The notes below the pieces were generated by a model. It did not search any database. It was not told where the DNA came from and worked only from the letters and a program-made list of their open reading frames with translations. 64,000 nt of DNA, taken from assembly GCA_027605045.1 (NCBI GenBank), contig JAQFWX010000009.1:310001-374000 (forward strand), written 5' to 3'. The position numbers and the translations under genes were made by a program. The first letter of the stretch is position 1; each line of letters begins with the position of its first letter. Below, in pieces: positions 32,777-44,291 of the stretch. The DNA is from Phallus indusiatus (taxonomy: Eukaryota > Basidiomycota > Agaricomycetes > Phallales > Phallaceae).

Positions 32777-32860
32777 CCTCCCTCTAGGTGAGTAGTTAGT
32801 ATTTCTCCAATATAGTACTTAGGATCCCCTCCCTCTAGTGTGAGCTGAGTAGCCCTAACA
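32777..32860 (+). repeat. family-B LTR remnant (last 84 bp)
   Basis: Begins inside the LTR at CCTCCCTCTAGG and ends CCCTAACA. It directly abuts the gypsy I 3' LTR, showing that the right end of gypsy I sits in a family-B LTR whose left part is gone. Confidence 0.8.
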
Positions 32861-33641
32861 ACCCCAAGTATGTTTTCAAACGAGTGCGGCGCTTTATTCC
32901 TGGCCCAGAGCAGCTCTTCCAGCGTGTCGCTGGAATTTTCGCAACATATGGTCCCATGAAGGATGTGAATACAGGAGCCCCATTATTCAATGATAACTCA
33001 TGGAAAAAAGCGTCTAATATTTTGGAGAATATTCGTTGAGCTTTTTATTCAGATTCTCCAGGTGTTCAATTATATTACTTCCAGCGCAAAGACAAAAATG
33101 GATTAATTCTTTACCGTTGTTGTCGAGGCACAAATGATGTTGAAGGTGGAGTGCATCGCGACATGCACAAAAAGTTTGGGTCGTATAATGTAACACCACA
33201 CCTTGCAGTTCATTTATTACGGGATTACTGCTTGAGACATAATTTCAGGGTTTGTAGTTTACTATTTTAATCTCTTCATCTTCACTCAACTTTGTTTTAA
33301 GTGTGGCACTTTAAACCGGACAGGACAAGTGTATGTTGTTAGGGCTACTCAGCTCACAACTAGAGGGAGGGGATCCTAAGCAATTATATCGAGGGAGAAA
33401 CTACTACTCACCTAGAGGGAGGGGATCCTAAGAGAACAAGCTTAGGGACCCTCACTCTAGGGACAGCGACTAAATACATGAAAAACGGTAGCGCGGCGTG
33501 CGGCCCTGACACAGCTAAGTGCTAGGCGCCCGAACCGAGCGTAAGCGAGGTGATGTCACGGGCATCATGCTGGGTATGAGCGCGCAACGTGCGCAAGTAG
33601 AGAAAGTGAAGTAGAGACAGAATGTCAGGGTACGTGCTAGG

Positions 33642-34907
33642 TGTCATGATCCGATTCATGACATCACTTCTGGTAACGTTATGTAATCCATATCCGATCA
33701 TTTATCTGTTATCTCCGTTATCTTATCATGCTTACGTCACTCATGATAAGACCTTCACGTTCAGTCATCTTTACCAACCTCGCAACTCGTATAGAGACGT
33801 ACCCGTCTCCTTTAACTCCTGGAACACCCGCGGAAAGCCCTTTCTAGAATATTCCACGCACTTTCCGGTTATGAGATCATGGATGACGAACGTAGGTCCA
33901 TGTATGCACAGCACTTATCCCTGCATGCCTCATGGTCATCACATGAGACATCATACCCTGCATATATTGATATTACTTACGAATCTCACGACATGTTTAC
34001 ATTTCTCTAGTTCGGAATTTATTTCGAACTGAGCTAGAATTATTTATCTGACATGTATATAAACCCTAGCATACTCGTAGATAATTCTTCAGACTTAATA
34101 TCGAACGTAATTCGATATCTCTATAAACCCTCCTTCTCTTATTCTAATCATCATTGAACGTCGAGATCTCCCCTCGAGACCTGCAGCGACGGAAGTCATC
34201 CGTCGTTGCCGAGAGCTACATCTTGAAGCTTTCTGTTAGGGCTACTCAGCTCACACTAGAGGGAGGGGATCCTAAGAGAATGTATTGGAAGGGGAACTAA
34301 CTACTCACCTAGAGGGAGGGGATCCTAAGAGAACAAGCTTAGGGACCCTCACTCTAGGTACAGCTACTATATACATAAAACAACGACGCGGCGTGCGGCC
34401 CTGACACAGCTAAGTGCCAGGCGCCCAAGCCGAGCCTAAGCGACGTGACGTCACGGGCATCACGCCGGGTACGAGCGCGCGACGCGCGCGAGTAGAGAAA
34501 GTGAAATAGAAACAGAACAAGGGAACGGAAAGTAAAAGTAAAATACGGGAATGATAAATAAAATAGAAAGGAAATGATGCCGATGATAATAAATAAGAAA
34601 ATGAGAGACGGCGGTAGCGTACCCTGACACTTTCTTTATTATCGTCGAGCTTGATATCATTCAGTACGAGATACAGCTCGCGGTTCTCGAGGCTCGGAAC
34701 ACATATATCAGAAACGTCCTTGACGAACTCGACGCTCGTGACGAACGTCAGGACAAATCCTGAAGAAGACTGTCGCGGCACAATCTCTTATAGATTGAGG
34801 CCAAGTCCTGACTATCGTCGGCCAACGGTGACGGTTATCAGTGTTATATTCAGCGACTAAAATACATTATAGTATCTATAGCCGTTCCCGGATATCGGTA
34901 CTTGACA
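33642..34907 (+). mobile_element. solo LTR, family D, nested in A
   Basis: Target duplication CTAGG. Begins with an 8-bp terminal hairpin TGTCATGA/TCATGACA. Interrupted by a B solo LTR. Confidence 0.88.
34234..34629 (-). mobile_element. solo LTR, family B, innermost of the nest
   Basis: 396 bp; target duplication CTTTC within LTR D. Confidence 0.9.
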
Positions 34908-35118
34908 CTAGGACCATAAGGGCTAATCTAGTATACTGCGTAGTATAGTACAATGCATATGTCGACCCCGCGTTACCATGTTCATCGTACGGTACCCGGT
35001 ATGCCGGTCCGTATCATCCTCCCGTATTCTCCCGTACATTCACCGTTTCTCCATACGCTTCCATTCTGTCACCATCTTCCTCTTTCTCATGTTTTCCTAT
35101 TCGCCATCGACTGCCTTC

Positions 35119-35469
35119 TGTCACGGTACGCTAGTGCCTTTTCCGATTATTCGATTTCTTCGATTTCTTTCGGTTTCATTTCGTGTTACGATTTCCTCCA
35201 CTTCCCGTACTTGCTGTTTCCATTAGTTCCATCGTTTTCTCGATTTCTCGATCTCTTCGATTTTCCTCGATTTCTGTCTGTATCTCCTCGGATCCCATGG
35301 GGATCAGTCAAGCGCTTCGTATCCTGTACTTATATGCGTTTTCCCTAGAGGGGGATACCTAAGCTTGTTCTCTTAGGTTTTCCCTCCTCTAGGTGAGTAG
35401 TTAGTCGCTGCCCCTCAATAGATCTTAGGTTTTCCCTCCTCTAGGTGTGTGCCCTGAGTCGCCCTAACA
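35119..35469 (+). mobile_element. solo LTR, family E, nested in A
   Basis: 351 bp; target duplication CCTTC within LTR A. Confidence 0.88.
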
Positions 35470-36246
35470 CCTTCCTTCCTATTGGTAGATATAGTACCTG
35501 ACCGTTATTGGTAGAGATAACGTACTCATGTATATATATACACCTGTGCACATAAGAGTAGTTCCTTGCGCTATTATAGATTGGGCTACTGGGTTATACT
35601 CCATCTGATCCTTAAGCTAACTACTGAACGATCGTACCCTTACACAGAACAAATAAACGGAGAGCGAAAGTGAGATATGGGAAATGTAAGTGAAATAGAA
35701 AAGAATATATGCCGGCAATAATAAATAAAGAAAAATGAGAGACGGTGGTAGCGTACCCTGACATATGTAGGACATTATGACATTTGGCTGAAGAATAGGA
35801 TTGCCGCTTTATTGGATGAAGTCGCAAATTGTTTTAACTCAGTCCCTCCATATTTTGGGTCAGGTGGCTGGGTCAACGGGAATAATTATCAACGCTCTCA
35901 AGAAAAATTTGGAATCATGCCACTATCCTCAGCAATGCTAACAAAATATGCAATGCTGCCATTTAGTGAAAACTATGCACGCGAACAAGGAATCCGGCAC
36001 ACATTTTTGGCTCAATCACAAGGAACACATGTCGCTGTTCTTCCACTTCACACACAAGCTGAGAAGCTTGTTTTTTATGGACTTGCACAAATGGTTAACG
36101 GACCTTTCAGTGGCTCCAACCAGCCAAATTGGATTTCTCTTGCTCACTCATGGTCAGGCTATTGTGACGGCAAGCAGGTTTTTTACAAGGTATGACATTA
36201 ATAAACTGTATACATACATACTTGGACATTTTGCAGCTGCCGGAAC

Positions 36247-36644
36247 TGTTAGGGCTACTCAGCTCACACTAGAGGGAGGGGATCCTAAGTAAATATATTG
36301 AGGGAGAAACTAACTACTCACCTAGAGGGAGGGGATCCTAAGAGAACAAGCTTAGGGACCCTCACTCTAGGTACAGCTACTATATACATAAAACGACGAC
36401 GCGGCGTGCGGCCCTGACACAGCTAAGTGCCAGGCGCCCAAGCCGAGCCTAAGCGACGTGATGTCACGGGCATCACGCCGGGTATGAGCGCGCAACGCGC
36501 GCGAGTAAAGAATGTGAAATAGAGACGGAGGGAGCAAATGGAAGGTGGACTTAATGTACGGGAAATGTAAATGAAATGGAAATGAACATATACTGAGGAT
36601 AATAAATAAGGAAAAAGGAGGGGACGCGGTAGCGTACCCTGACA
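36247..36644 (-). mobile_element. solo LTR, family B
   Basis: 398 bp; target duplication GGAAC inside the TE2 gene, one exon downstream of the nest. Confidence 0.9.
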
Positions 36645-37207
36645 GGAACATCTTAAAGCATACTGGAAGACATGGAATGAGCGTCGAAATGAGAAGAATT
36701 CAATAGAACAGAATCACGCCGCTATTGAAAAAATTCGCGAACTCCTTGCCTCAAATTCCAAATATATTAACTTCACTATTCCAGTTGCTAACCCACAGCC
36801 GTTGACGCAGGCAATCTCAGCTCCCATACAAAGACCAACAGTGCCATTATCAAACAATTGGCAAATGCAAAACCTCCTTGGAACCCTAGAGGTCAATCAG
36901 ACGTCAATCAACATGCAATATTATTATGGTGAGGGAGCGGCATTTCAGCGCCAACCAAACAAACGACCGGCAATCGATGCATCTGCGCAGGAGCATCCAG
37001 TTGTTTCAAAAAAACCACGGACGTGTACACAATGTCGGCAAGGCGATTGTAAGGGGTGCTGGGGAAAAAATAAATGCATCTTTACAGTTAAAGAGTAGTT
37101 CAAGTCTTATATAAATATATTTCAACGATAATAATACGAATAGCCGGATGCTCCCTTTTGAATTAATTTATTTAATTTATTTAATTTTTTTTTGCTCCCG
37201 GCAGGGC

Positions 37208-37230
37208 CCACCACTATAATAGGTGTCCCC
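37208..37230 (-). repeat. TE2 right terminal inverted repeat
   Basis: Reverse complement reads GGGGACACC then TATTATAGTGGTGG, pairing with 11338-11360. It lies about 110 bp after the TE2 stop codon. Confidence 0.75.
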
Positions 37231-37514
37231 TTCATAAAGCACAAAATAAATAAAAAAATATCACAAGAGGGTGAGAAAATGGATACCTTTCGCGTGGTAC
37301 AAGCCCAATCTTATGCTCTGGTCTGACATTAAGAAACTTGGGCTGTGGAGTGCTTGTTAAAATTTCCCGCTGACGGAGAATACTTTCCAGGAGAAATAAA
37401 TGATGGGATCCTTCGGCTTTGAGACGGAACTGGCATGAGGGTGAGTCAAATGATTGAGAGCGATTGTCAATTTTAACCGTCAAATTATGTCGAAGAATAG
37501 CATCCATCACTAGT
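37231..37514 (-). CDS. TE1 transposase-like gene, middle exon
   Basis: Begins LVMDAILRHNLTVKID directly after the CACTA-like insertion and reads to about RYPFSHPL, where a GTGATA donor opens the intron that received TE2. Joined across the 3-bp duplication, the frame matches the preceding block (GSITMIEG followed by LVMDAIL). The protein has no other recognised motif here. Confidence 0.6.
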
Positions 37515-37994
37515 CCTCACTGGAGACATTGTAGGGTTTAGCCAAAAAAAGGATCCTAAGAAAATTATAGTTCGAGGTATAGACTATTGATGATTTACCA
37601 AACTGCACAATTATATTATAACTAATATTCAGATTAAAGGATTCTGGCTTGCAAAATCATCAGTATGCTGCTATTATTATCTTAGTTAAATTCTATAATT
37701 ATTTTTACTTATATAACACTATAAATAACTTTCTCTATTCAGTCAAACAGTATACAAACTAAAATATATATTATTATTAACTATAGTGGAAAATTATATA
37801 TTCAAGTTGATATAATTACTTGTCAATACAGTATTTTATCATAATTTTGAGAGAGTGGGAAATATTGAGTTTCTGTGTAATTAAAACTTAAGGTCACAAT
37901 TTGTGACATTAGAGTTTTCTCAGCATTTTCCAGGAATCCATGTATTATTAAGGTTTTCCCAGGAAAACTATAATATTACAAAGAGTATTCTCAT

Positions 37995-39130
37995 TGTCAG
38001 GGTACGTGCTAGGATCATAAGGGCTAATCTAGCATATTGTGCGTATAGTATAGACGTATGTGTTAGTCTACGCGCTACCACATCCATCGTACGGTACCCG
38101 GTATGCCGGTCCGTATCTTTCCTCCTGTACTCTCCCGAACATCTTCCGTTTCTCCTAGTGATGCCGAAGTTCGGTTCGGTTCGGTTCACCCCCCTTTTTT
38201 GGCGAACCTGAACCCGAACCAAATGTTCGGTTCGGTTCAGTTCGGATTACGTAAGCTGAACCCCGGTTCAGGTTCGGTTCGGGGTTCGAACCAGTTCAGA
38301 ACCTGATTTTTCCCATTCTGAAAATTTGAAGTTATTTTCCTTGGTTCGAATTCAGTTCAGGTTCAGTTCAGGTCCAGAACCTGAACCAAACCTATATTAT
38401 CCCTATAATTTAGATGTATTCTCTGTGTTAGACTTATAAATAAACTATTTTAGTGTAGCCTAGGTCCAATTTGGTTCAGTTCAGTTTAAATTTTCGAAAT
38501 TTCGAAGATTTAGATGATTTGTAGTACGGGCGCTTATTTAAGCGCCCAACTTATCTCGTAGATATTCAAAAAATATTCTTGGCATATTTTTTTATTTTCA
38601 TTTTGGGCAATTTTTGAGCTCTCCAGAGCCAAAATAAAAAAAAATCATGACAAAATTCACATTGAGTTAGCACTTAGGTGATTGGTGACACCAGTGACAC
38701 TATGTGACATTGTGTGACGGTTCGTCACAGTTCGAACCGGTTCACCCTAATTTCCTCATGGTCGAACCTGAACCTGAACCACTAGTTCGGGTTCGGTTCG
38801 GTTCGGCTTACATAAGCCGAACCAGGGGTCGGTTCGGGTTCGGTTCGGGTTCAAAATGGTTCCCGAACCGAACTTCGGCATCACTAGTTTCTCCGTTCGC
38901 TTCATACTGTCACCATCTTCCTTTCCACTCCTGTTTCTCATTCGTCGTCGACTACCTCCCTTCCTACTGGTAGATAAAGCACCTGAGCGCTATTGGGTAG
39001 AGATAGCTCACTCATGTATATAAGTACTACTGTGCGCGCAAGTGTAGCTCCTTGCGCTATTATAGATTGGACTACTGGGTTATAACGTCTGATCCTTAAG
39101 TCTAAACCACCGAACGATCGTGTCCTTACA
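37995..39130 (+). mobile_element. solo LTR, family A, containing a MITE
   Basis: Target duplication CTCAT. Own sequence about 400 bp; the rest is the MITE at 38156-38886. Confidence 0.88.
38156..38886. mobile_element. hAT-type MITE, family 1 (copy b, inverted)
   Basis: 731 bp; exact 8-bp duplication GTTTCTCC. Reverse orientation to copy a at 17372-18102. Confidence 0.9.
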
Positions 39131-39497
39131 CTCATGCTTAAAATTAAGCTTTTCCCATGCATCCAAATTATGATAGAAATATATTCTCACAATAAATATA
39201 AACAATATTTTCAGAACATTCTTCAATATAGATGATGATAATATAAGTTTCACTCTGTTTATTATTTTACTGAATGGATAAGATTGATCATAGGCTTATA
39301 TGACAAAGAATTATTACATAATTCAACCAAGATAGTTATAGCAGTATACTGACAATTTTCCAAATCAGAATTCCTTAATCTGAGTATTAGTTATAATATG
39401 ATTTTGCAATTTGGTAAATCATCAATGGACTATACCTCGAACTATAATTTTCTTAAGATCCTTTTTTTGGCTAAACCCTACAATGTCTCCAGTGCCT

Positions 39498-40456
39498 TCA
39501 ATCATTGTTATGCTTCCAGTGCGTCCGACAGACAACCGGTTTAGCTGTTTATGCCAATTCTCATTAAGAGATGTTGTTGCCATCCAATGAGGGTCATCAT
39601 TTTGAAGACAACCGTTCCCAGCATGTGCCACTTGACGGAAGAACACGGCTTCAGATTCGCTTGTCCAAACACCTGCCGCATTCGCATATTTTTCCCATAC
39701 AGATCTCAATCGTGACTCTTGTTCTTCTTGTGGATGATAAATTGGAGGATCGCCTTTTTTCATGCTCTTCTGACTGATAAGAGCATCAGAAATATCACGG
39801 CTCAAAATGTCACGATAGGGACTTCTCTTTGGGATGGTGTCCATTATCCGCACCTTGAGATGTGCTAAATCCTGTGTGACAGTGATACCAGGGATTGCAA
39901 TCTGCAAGGTCTTCCTGAAATCACAACACCTATCAACACAAATCTGGCCAGCAGCTCGAAATGGCACATTGTGGGAGTCACATTGATCAGCAAATTCACG
40001 GACAGGCGGGATCATCTCCCCATATGAACTGGTGCCAAGAAATTCCTGAAAAATAGGTTCTAATAATGACGAAAATTCTACAACATTGATTGAACTCACA
40101 CAAATCACCAATTCTTTATCTTCATTTACGCCAGTGAGTAAGCCGCCGTCAAAAACATTGATCACTTTCATTTTTTTCTGTCCTGATGTCTTGATATAAA
40201 TATTTGCTTTCTTTGCAATTTTAATTGTTGAGTCTAGCCCAATTGCCATACCTAATTCAAATAAGAAAAAAGAAGTTCAAAAAAAAGTTCCATTACTCAC
40301 CAGCCAATGTATGCATATACTGTGCACTTTCTTCTCGTCGCTGCCAGTCCATGAAAAACTCACAGACATCGCGAATAAATGATTCTGAAGGTGCTGGATT
40401 GACTCTGCTTGATGATCCAGAACTTACAGACAAAAATGAGGTTGGAAGCTCTTCAT
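39498..40456 (-). CDS. TE1 transposase-like gene, DDE-like core exons (5' end lost)
   Basis: First exon (FFMDWQRREESAQYMHTLAG) is followed by a short intron near 40250-40300 and then LDSTIKIAKKANIYIKTSG, which looks like the first catalytic Asp strand of an RNase-H-type transposase. Next come FDGGLLTG, QICVDRCCDFRKTLQIAIPG and VTQDLAHLKVRIM (second Asp region, D..H), then a helical region with acidic residues and SLNENWHKQLNRLS. It is cut at 39497 by the CACTA-like element. The N-terminal part expected upstream is absent, replaced by a gypsy III LTR at 40457. Assignment as a DDE transposase is by motif resemblance only. Confidence 0.6.
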
Positions 40457-40689
40457 TGTTAGGGCTACTCAACTCACAACTAGAGGGAGGGGATCCTAAG
40501 TGAATATATTGGAGAAAGAACTAACTACTCACCTAGAGGGAGGGGATCCTAAGAGAACAAGCTTAGGGACCCTCACTCTAGGTACAGCAACTATATACAT
40601 GAAAAACGATAACGCGGCGTGCGGCCCTGACACAGCTAAGTGCTAGACGCCCGAACCGAGCATAAGCGAGGTGATGTCACAGGCATCAC

Positions 40690-40992
40690 CACTGGAGACA
40701 TAGGAAAGTTTGCTTGACATGCAAACCATTAGCATCCTATGAATAGATTTTGATGCAAATTGTATGGAAACCTTGAGCAGATTGCTTCTTCAGCATCTGC
40801 ATAAAATCCACATAACATTTAATTAAGGTTTGTCAGAAAATTTGTATGAAATCTGTTTACCCAAGTAAACTCTGATCAAATTGAGAGTTTGTACAAAGTT
40901 TGAAACAGTGAGAAACTCTAAGTAAACTGGGTCTCTGCTTGGAGTTTGCTTAATAGTTTGCATATCAAGCAAACTTTCCTATGTCTCCAGTG
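40690..40992. mobile_element. CACTA-like MITE
   Basis: 303 bp with inverted ends CACTGGAGACATAGGAAAG; target duplication CAC. The first 12 bases match the ends of the larger element at 37518-39494. Confidence 0.85.
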
Positions 40993-41060
40993 CACACCGG
41001 AAACGAGCGCAACGCGCGAGTAGTAAGAAGGTGAAATAGGGACAGAACAAATAAACGGAG

Positions 41061-41646
41061 TAGTGTGGCCACGGTTCGGTTTTGGACCGAACCGAACCGA
41101 ACTGAACCGAAAAAAAGACTGAAATGAACCGATTTATCGGTTCGGTTCGGTTCGGTCTTTTAAATGGTTTGGTTTGCGGTTCGGAAATTTTTGAAAAATT
41201 GCTGAACCGATAGGAACCATTTCAAACCGGTTCAGAAACCAATTCACATATTGCCATATAACTGGGTCAAAATGGTGAATTTTGTCGTGATTTTTTTTTT
41301 ATTTTGGCTCTAGAGAGCTCAAAAATTGCTCAAAATGGGAATAAAAAAATATGTCATAAATATTTTTCGAATATCTACAAGATAAGTTGGGCGCTTAAAT
41401 AAGCGCCCGTGTTACATAAGCAAAAAAGCTGTCCAAAATCATCTAAATTCATCAAAATCTAGAAAATTTCAAGTACTATTGTGAACCGGTTCGAACCACT
41501 GAACCGAACCAATAAAAACCGAACCGAACCGAACCAATGTAAAACGGTTCGGTTCAGTGAAATTTCCCGAACCAAACCATCGGTTTGGTTTTCGGTTCGG
41601 CAAAAAGTGTCAAAAAACCGGACCGAACCGAACCGCGGCCACACTA
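41061..41646. mobile_element. hAT-type MITE, family 2 (copy b)
   Basis: 586 bp; exact 8-bp duplication AAACGGAG; inverted ends TAGTGTGGCC. Confidence 0.9.
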
Positions 41647-41839
41647 AAACGGAGAGTGAAAGTGAGATATGGGAAATGTAATTGAAACAGAAAGAAATAT
41701 ATGCCGGCAATAATAAATAAGGAATAATGAGAGACGGCAGCAGCGTACCCTGACACCATCCCCCCCTTCAACGAGGCGACGTCCCGATGCCTGCAGCACC
41801 GACTAATGATTCTTGAAGTTTCGACCAGTCAAACCGAGG

Positions 41840-43909
41840 TCAACGTTGGAAAAGAAGACCGTTTATTGAACGCGGCGCACTTGGATGTTCTTGGTGAAAT
41901 TGCTTGATCAGGTCGGGAGCTGCGATATTCAACTCGGGTTCCCATTGGTCGTGTTCGGGACCATAGCCTTCCCAACGCACCTTATACTCGAGTCGTCTCC
42001 AGAATACGTGACTGTCCAAAATCCGCTCTACGACATAGTGTTCACCGTCGTCCCTGACCTCAGGCGGTGGAGGAGCCTTTACGCGACGACCCGGGATTGT
42101 GTCTTCGACCTTAGGGCGCAACTTCCCGACATGGAAAACGGGGTGAAGCCTTGACATGGACGGCGGTAAGCGCAGTCTGTATGCATGGGACCCAATCCTC
42201 CTGACTATCGGAAACGGGCCTAGGTACCGATGCGACAATTTGGCGGAAGGCCTGGTCGTACGAATGTCGCTAGAGTCGAGGTATACCTTGTCGCCAACCT
42301 TGTATTCAGGTGCCGGGATGTGTTTCCGATCGTAGTATTTGGCCATCTCGTCCTTCACCTTGACTATGGCAGCCTTGGCTTCCTCGATCGTCGACTCCAT
42401 GCGTGTCTTGAACTCGTTGACAGACTCGATCTTGGACTCGGCAAGTCGCGGCTCGAACCCCATGCGTGGATGTCGTCCAGTGTCGAGCTCGAAGGGTGTA
42501 GAACGCGTAGCCGAGTGCACATGGTTGTTGTATGCGAATTCAGCCATGGGTAACAGCTGGTCCCAGTCATCCTGGCGCTCCGAAGTGAAAAGTCGAAGAT
42601 ACTGTTCGACTTCCGCGTTGACTCGTTCCGTCTGGCCGTCGGTTTGAGGGTGATATGCCGTAGAGGGTGCAAGCCGTATGCCAAGGAGTCTAGAAAGCTC
42701 CTGTGTGAAGCGGGCCGCGAACTGGGGGCCTCTGTCAGAGATCACCTTCATGGGGAGACCATGGAGCTTCCAAACGTGTTGAAGGTACAACCGGGCTAGA
42801 CCTGTTGCGTCAAGCGTCGTAAATGTCGGCACGAAATGGACCCGTTTGGTGAGAGAGTCGACGACTGAGAGGATCGCGTCAAAACCGTTAGATTCTGGCA
42901 GCTCCACGATGAAGTCGACCGAGATGTGTTCCCAAGGTCGACTTGGCACTTCTGTGGGCCGGAGAAGTCCATAGGGTGCGTGGCGGGACGGTTTCGTACA
43001 TAGACACATGTCGCAGGCCTCTACATAGCGTTGTACATACCTAGAGACACCTGGCCACCAAAAGGTGCGCGAAACGAGCTCGAGAGTCTTGAAACGACCG
43101 AGATGACCGCCGAGTTTGGTGTTGTGGTGTCTGGAGAGGATTTTCCGGTGCAACTCGTCCATGTTTGGCATGTAAACCTTGCCGCAATAGTACAGGAGGT
43201 CCTGGTCTTCAAACCATTCCGACAAGTGAGCTGAACGACCACCTAGAGCACGAAGTGCTGCAACGGCTTTGGACACGCTATCCTCGACCTTGCCTTCCCG
43301 ATTGGCCTTGCGAATCTGGCATAGAAGGTCCTCCTCCTCCCCCTTAAGACGGAATGTTTGCAGGGCATTGATTGCAAACATTTCAGGTCGGATTAGGGTG
43401 ATGCCATGATTGTCGTCCTTTCCCGAGCCATGGTCTGAGCGACGGGATAAACCATCAGGCTTACCCATCGACTTACCCGGTATATGCTTCAGAGTAAAGT
43501 CAAAGCGTGAGAGATATACTGACCATCTGGCTTGACGACGATTGAGGTTGCGCGCGGACATGAAGTACTCAAGATTCTTGTGGTCAGTCCGTATGTCGAT
43601 AGGATGTGACGCGCCTTCGAGAAAGTGTCGCCATTCCTCCAAAGATTGTATGATAGCCAGCATCTCCTTGTCGTGAATCTCGTAGTTGCGTTCGACAGGG
43701 CTGAGGGCCTTCGAGAAGAACGCAACAGGGTGCCATTTACCATTGTCGTCCGACAACTGTGAGAGAACTGCACCAGTTGCAAAGTCGGAGCTGTCTGCTT
43801 CGATTCTGTAAGGATTGGCGGGGTTGGGAATGAGAAGAATGGGCGTGGAGGTGATTGACGACTTCAGAGTATCGAATGCGTGCTGGCAGGTGTCGGACCA
43901 GACGAAAGC
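41840..43909 (-). pseudogene. gypsy III pol: RNase H, integrase, chromodomain
   Basis: Open frame from FVWSDTCQHAFDTLKSSI through RNase H (EADSSDFATGAVLSQ; TDHKNLEYFM), integrase zinc region (RHHNTKLGGHLGRFKTLEL..CDMC), core (VDFIVELPESNG; SDRGPQFAARF; HPQTDGQTERVNAEVEQY) and chromodomain (YVVERILDSHVFWRRLEYKV, RWEGYGPEHDQWEPE). Stop at about 41840. Closely related to gypsy I pol in this half. RT and protease are missing upstream, replaced by a D-LTR fragment. Confidence 0.88.
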
Positions 43910-44025
43910 TGAATGCGAAGGTCTTATCATGAGTGACGTAAGCGTGATAAGATAACAGAGATAACAGAATCGGATATGGATTACGTAATGTTACCGGAAG
44001 TGATGTCATGAATCGGATCATGACA
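43910..44025 (-). repeat. family-D LTR fragment (first ~115 bp)
   Basis: Starts TGTCATGATCC at 44025 on - and runs into the pol sequence at about 43910 with no LTR end and no duplication. Marks a deletion that removed gag end, protease and RT. Confidence 0.75.
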
Positions 44026-44291
44026 CCCAGTTGGCGAAAGGCTTCTCTCCGCTTTGGTACCTTTTCAGCATGGATTCGCTGAAAACGAGGGCGCAGCCTT
44101 CGTTCATGTACGACATTGCCCAGCCAATCTTGAGTTCGTCAGTCTCGAAGTCGCGACTGTATATACTCATGTAGAATTCGACGGTGTTCCAGAAGGCACG
44201 ACCTTTGGCGCGATCTCCGTCGAACGAAGGAGGTACAGCAGGTCAGGTATTTCGGGAAGAGCGTGAACTGGCCTGATGCTCAGGAGTCGGT

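Larger units (their letters stand above)
33623..35644 (+). mobile_element. solo LTR, family A, nested in B
   Basis: Own sequence 33623-33641, 34908-35118 and 35470-35644. Target duplication CAGAA. Confidence 0.85.
33337..35763 (-). mobile_element. solo LTR, family B, enlarged by nested LTRs
   Basis: Its own sequence is 33337-33622 plus 35645-35763. Target duplication TATGT. Contains solo LTR A, which contains D and E; D contains another B. Confidence 0.88.
32861..37098 (+). pseudogene. TE2 gene, C-terminal half, interrupted by LTR nest and solo LTR
   Basis: Reads KYVFKRVRRFIPGPEQLFQR, NTGAPLFNDNSWKKASNIL, one in-frame TGA near 33040, ILYRCCRGTNDVEGGVHRDM, an intron (about 33249-33300), CGTLNRTGQVYVGHYDIWL (joined across the LTR nest 33337-35763), FLAQSQGTHVAVLPLHT, WSGYCDGKQVFYK, an intron, LPEHLKAYWKTWNERR (joined across the LTR 36247-36644) and a Cys-rich end RTCTQCRQGDCKGCWGKNKC. 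Stop at 37096-37098. The RGTN.EGGVH and GHYDIWL motifs belong, as I recall, to the same Agaricomycete transposase-like family. The C-terminal CxxC..C..C cluster is probably zinc-binding. Confidence 0.6.
11338..37230 (+). mobile_element. TE2: large DNA transposon inserted in an intron of TE1
   Basis: Bounded by inverted repeats (left 11338-11360, right 37208-37230) sharing ACCTATTATAGTGGTGG. Its gene is on +, opposite to TE1. Blocks: AT-hook N-terminus (11472-13170), zinc/DUF6729-like block (15561-15834), C-terminal half (32861-37098). Taken out, it leaves a plausible TE1 intron (donor GTGATA, acceptor CTTTCAG). Its own DDE core is missing, apparently deleted together with the gypsy I insertions. 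A target duplication could not be settled because the flanks are AT-rich (TTTTATATA left, TTCATAAAG right). Confidence 0.7.
37518..39494. mobile_element. CACTA-like non-autonomous element in TE1 transposase
   Basis: Ends CACTGGAGACATTGTAGG and its inverse; inverted repeats extend about 150-200 bp at each side. Target duplication CCT (37515-37517, 39495-39497). The CACTG ends and 3-bp duplication fit the CACTA/EnSpm superfamily. No coding capacity; the middle is AT-rich and holds a family-A LTR with a MITE inside. Confidence 0.8.
9915..40456 (-). mobile_element. TE1: large DNA transposon remnant (gene on -), host of the whole nest
   Basis: Three separated blocks on - read as one protein when later insertions are taken out: 40456-39498, 37514-37231 and 11316-9915. 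The first gap is a CACTA-like element with a 3-bp duplication that closes exactly in frame; the second is TE2, sitting in an intron. The right end is lost: the N-terminal part of the gene stops at 40456, where a gypsy III LTR begins without a matching target duplication. The left border near 9.8-9.9 kb was not defined. From memory of mushroom genomes this is the group of long transposase-like proteins with AT-hook/zinc N-termini; I know of no settled superfamily name. Confidence 0.7.
40457..41755 (-). repeat. gypsy III 3' LTR (family B) with two miniature elements inside
   Basis: Own LTR sequence is about 400 bp. Contains a CACTA-like MITE (40690-40992) and a hAT-type MITE (41061-41646), each with its own target duplication. 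Confidence 0.85.
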
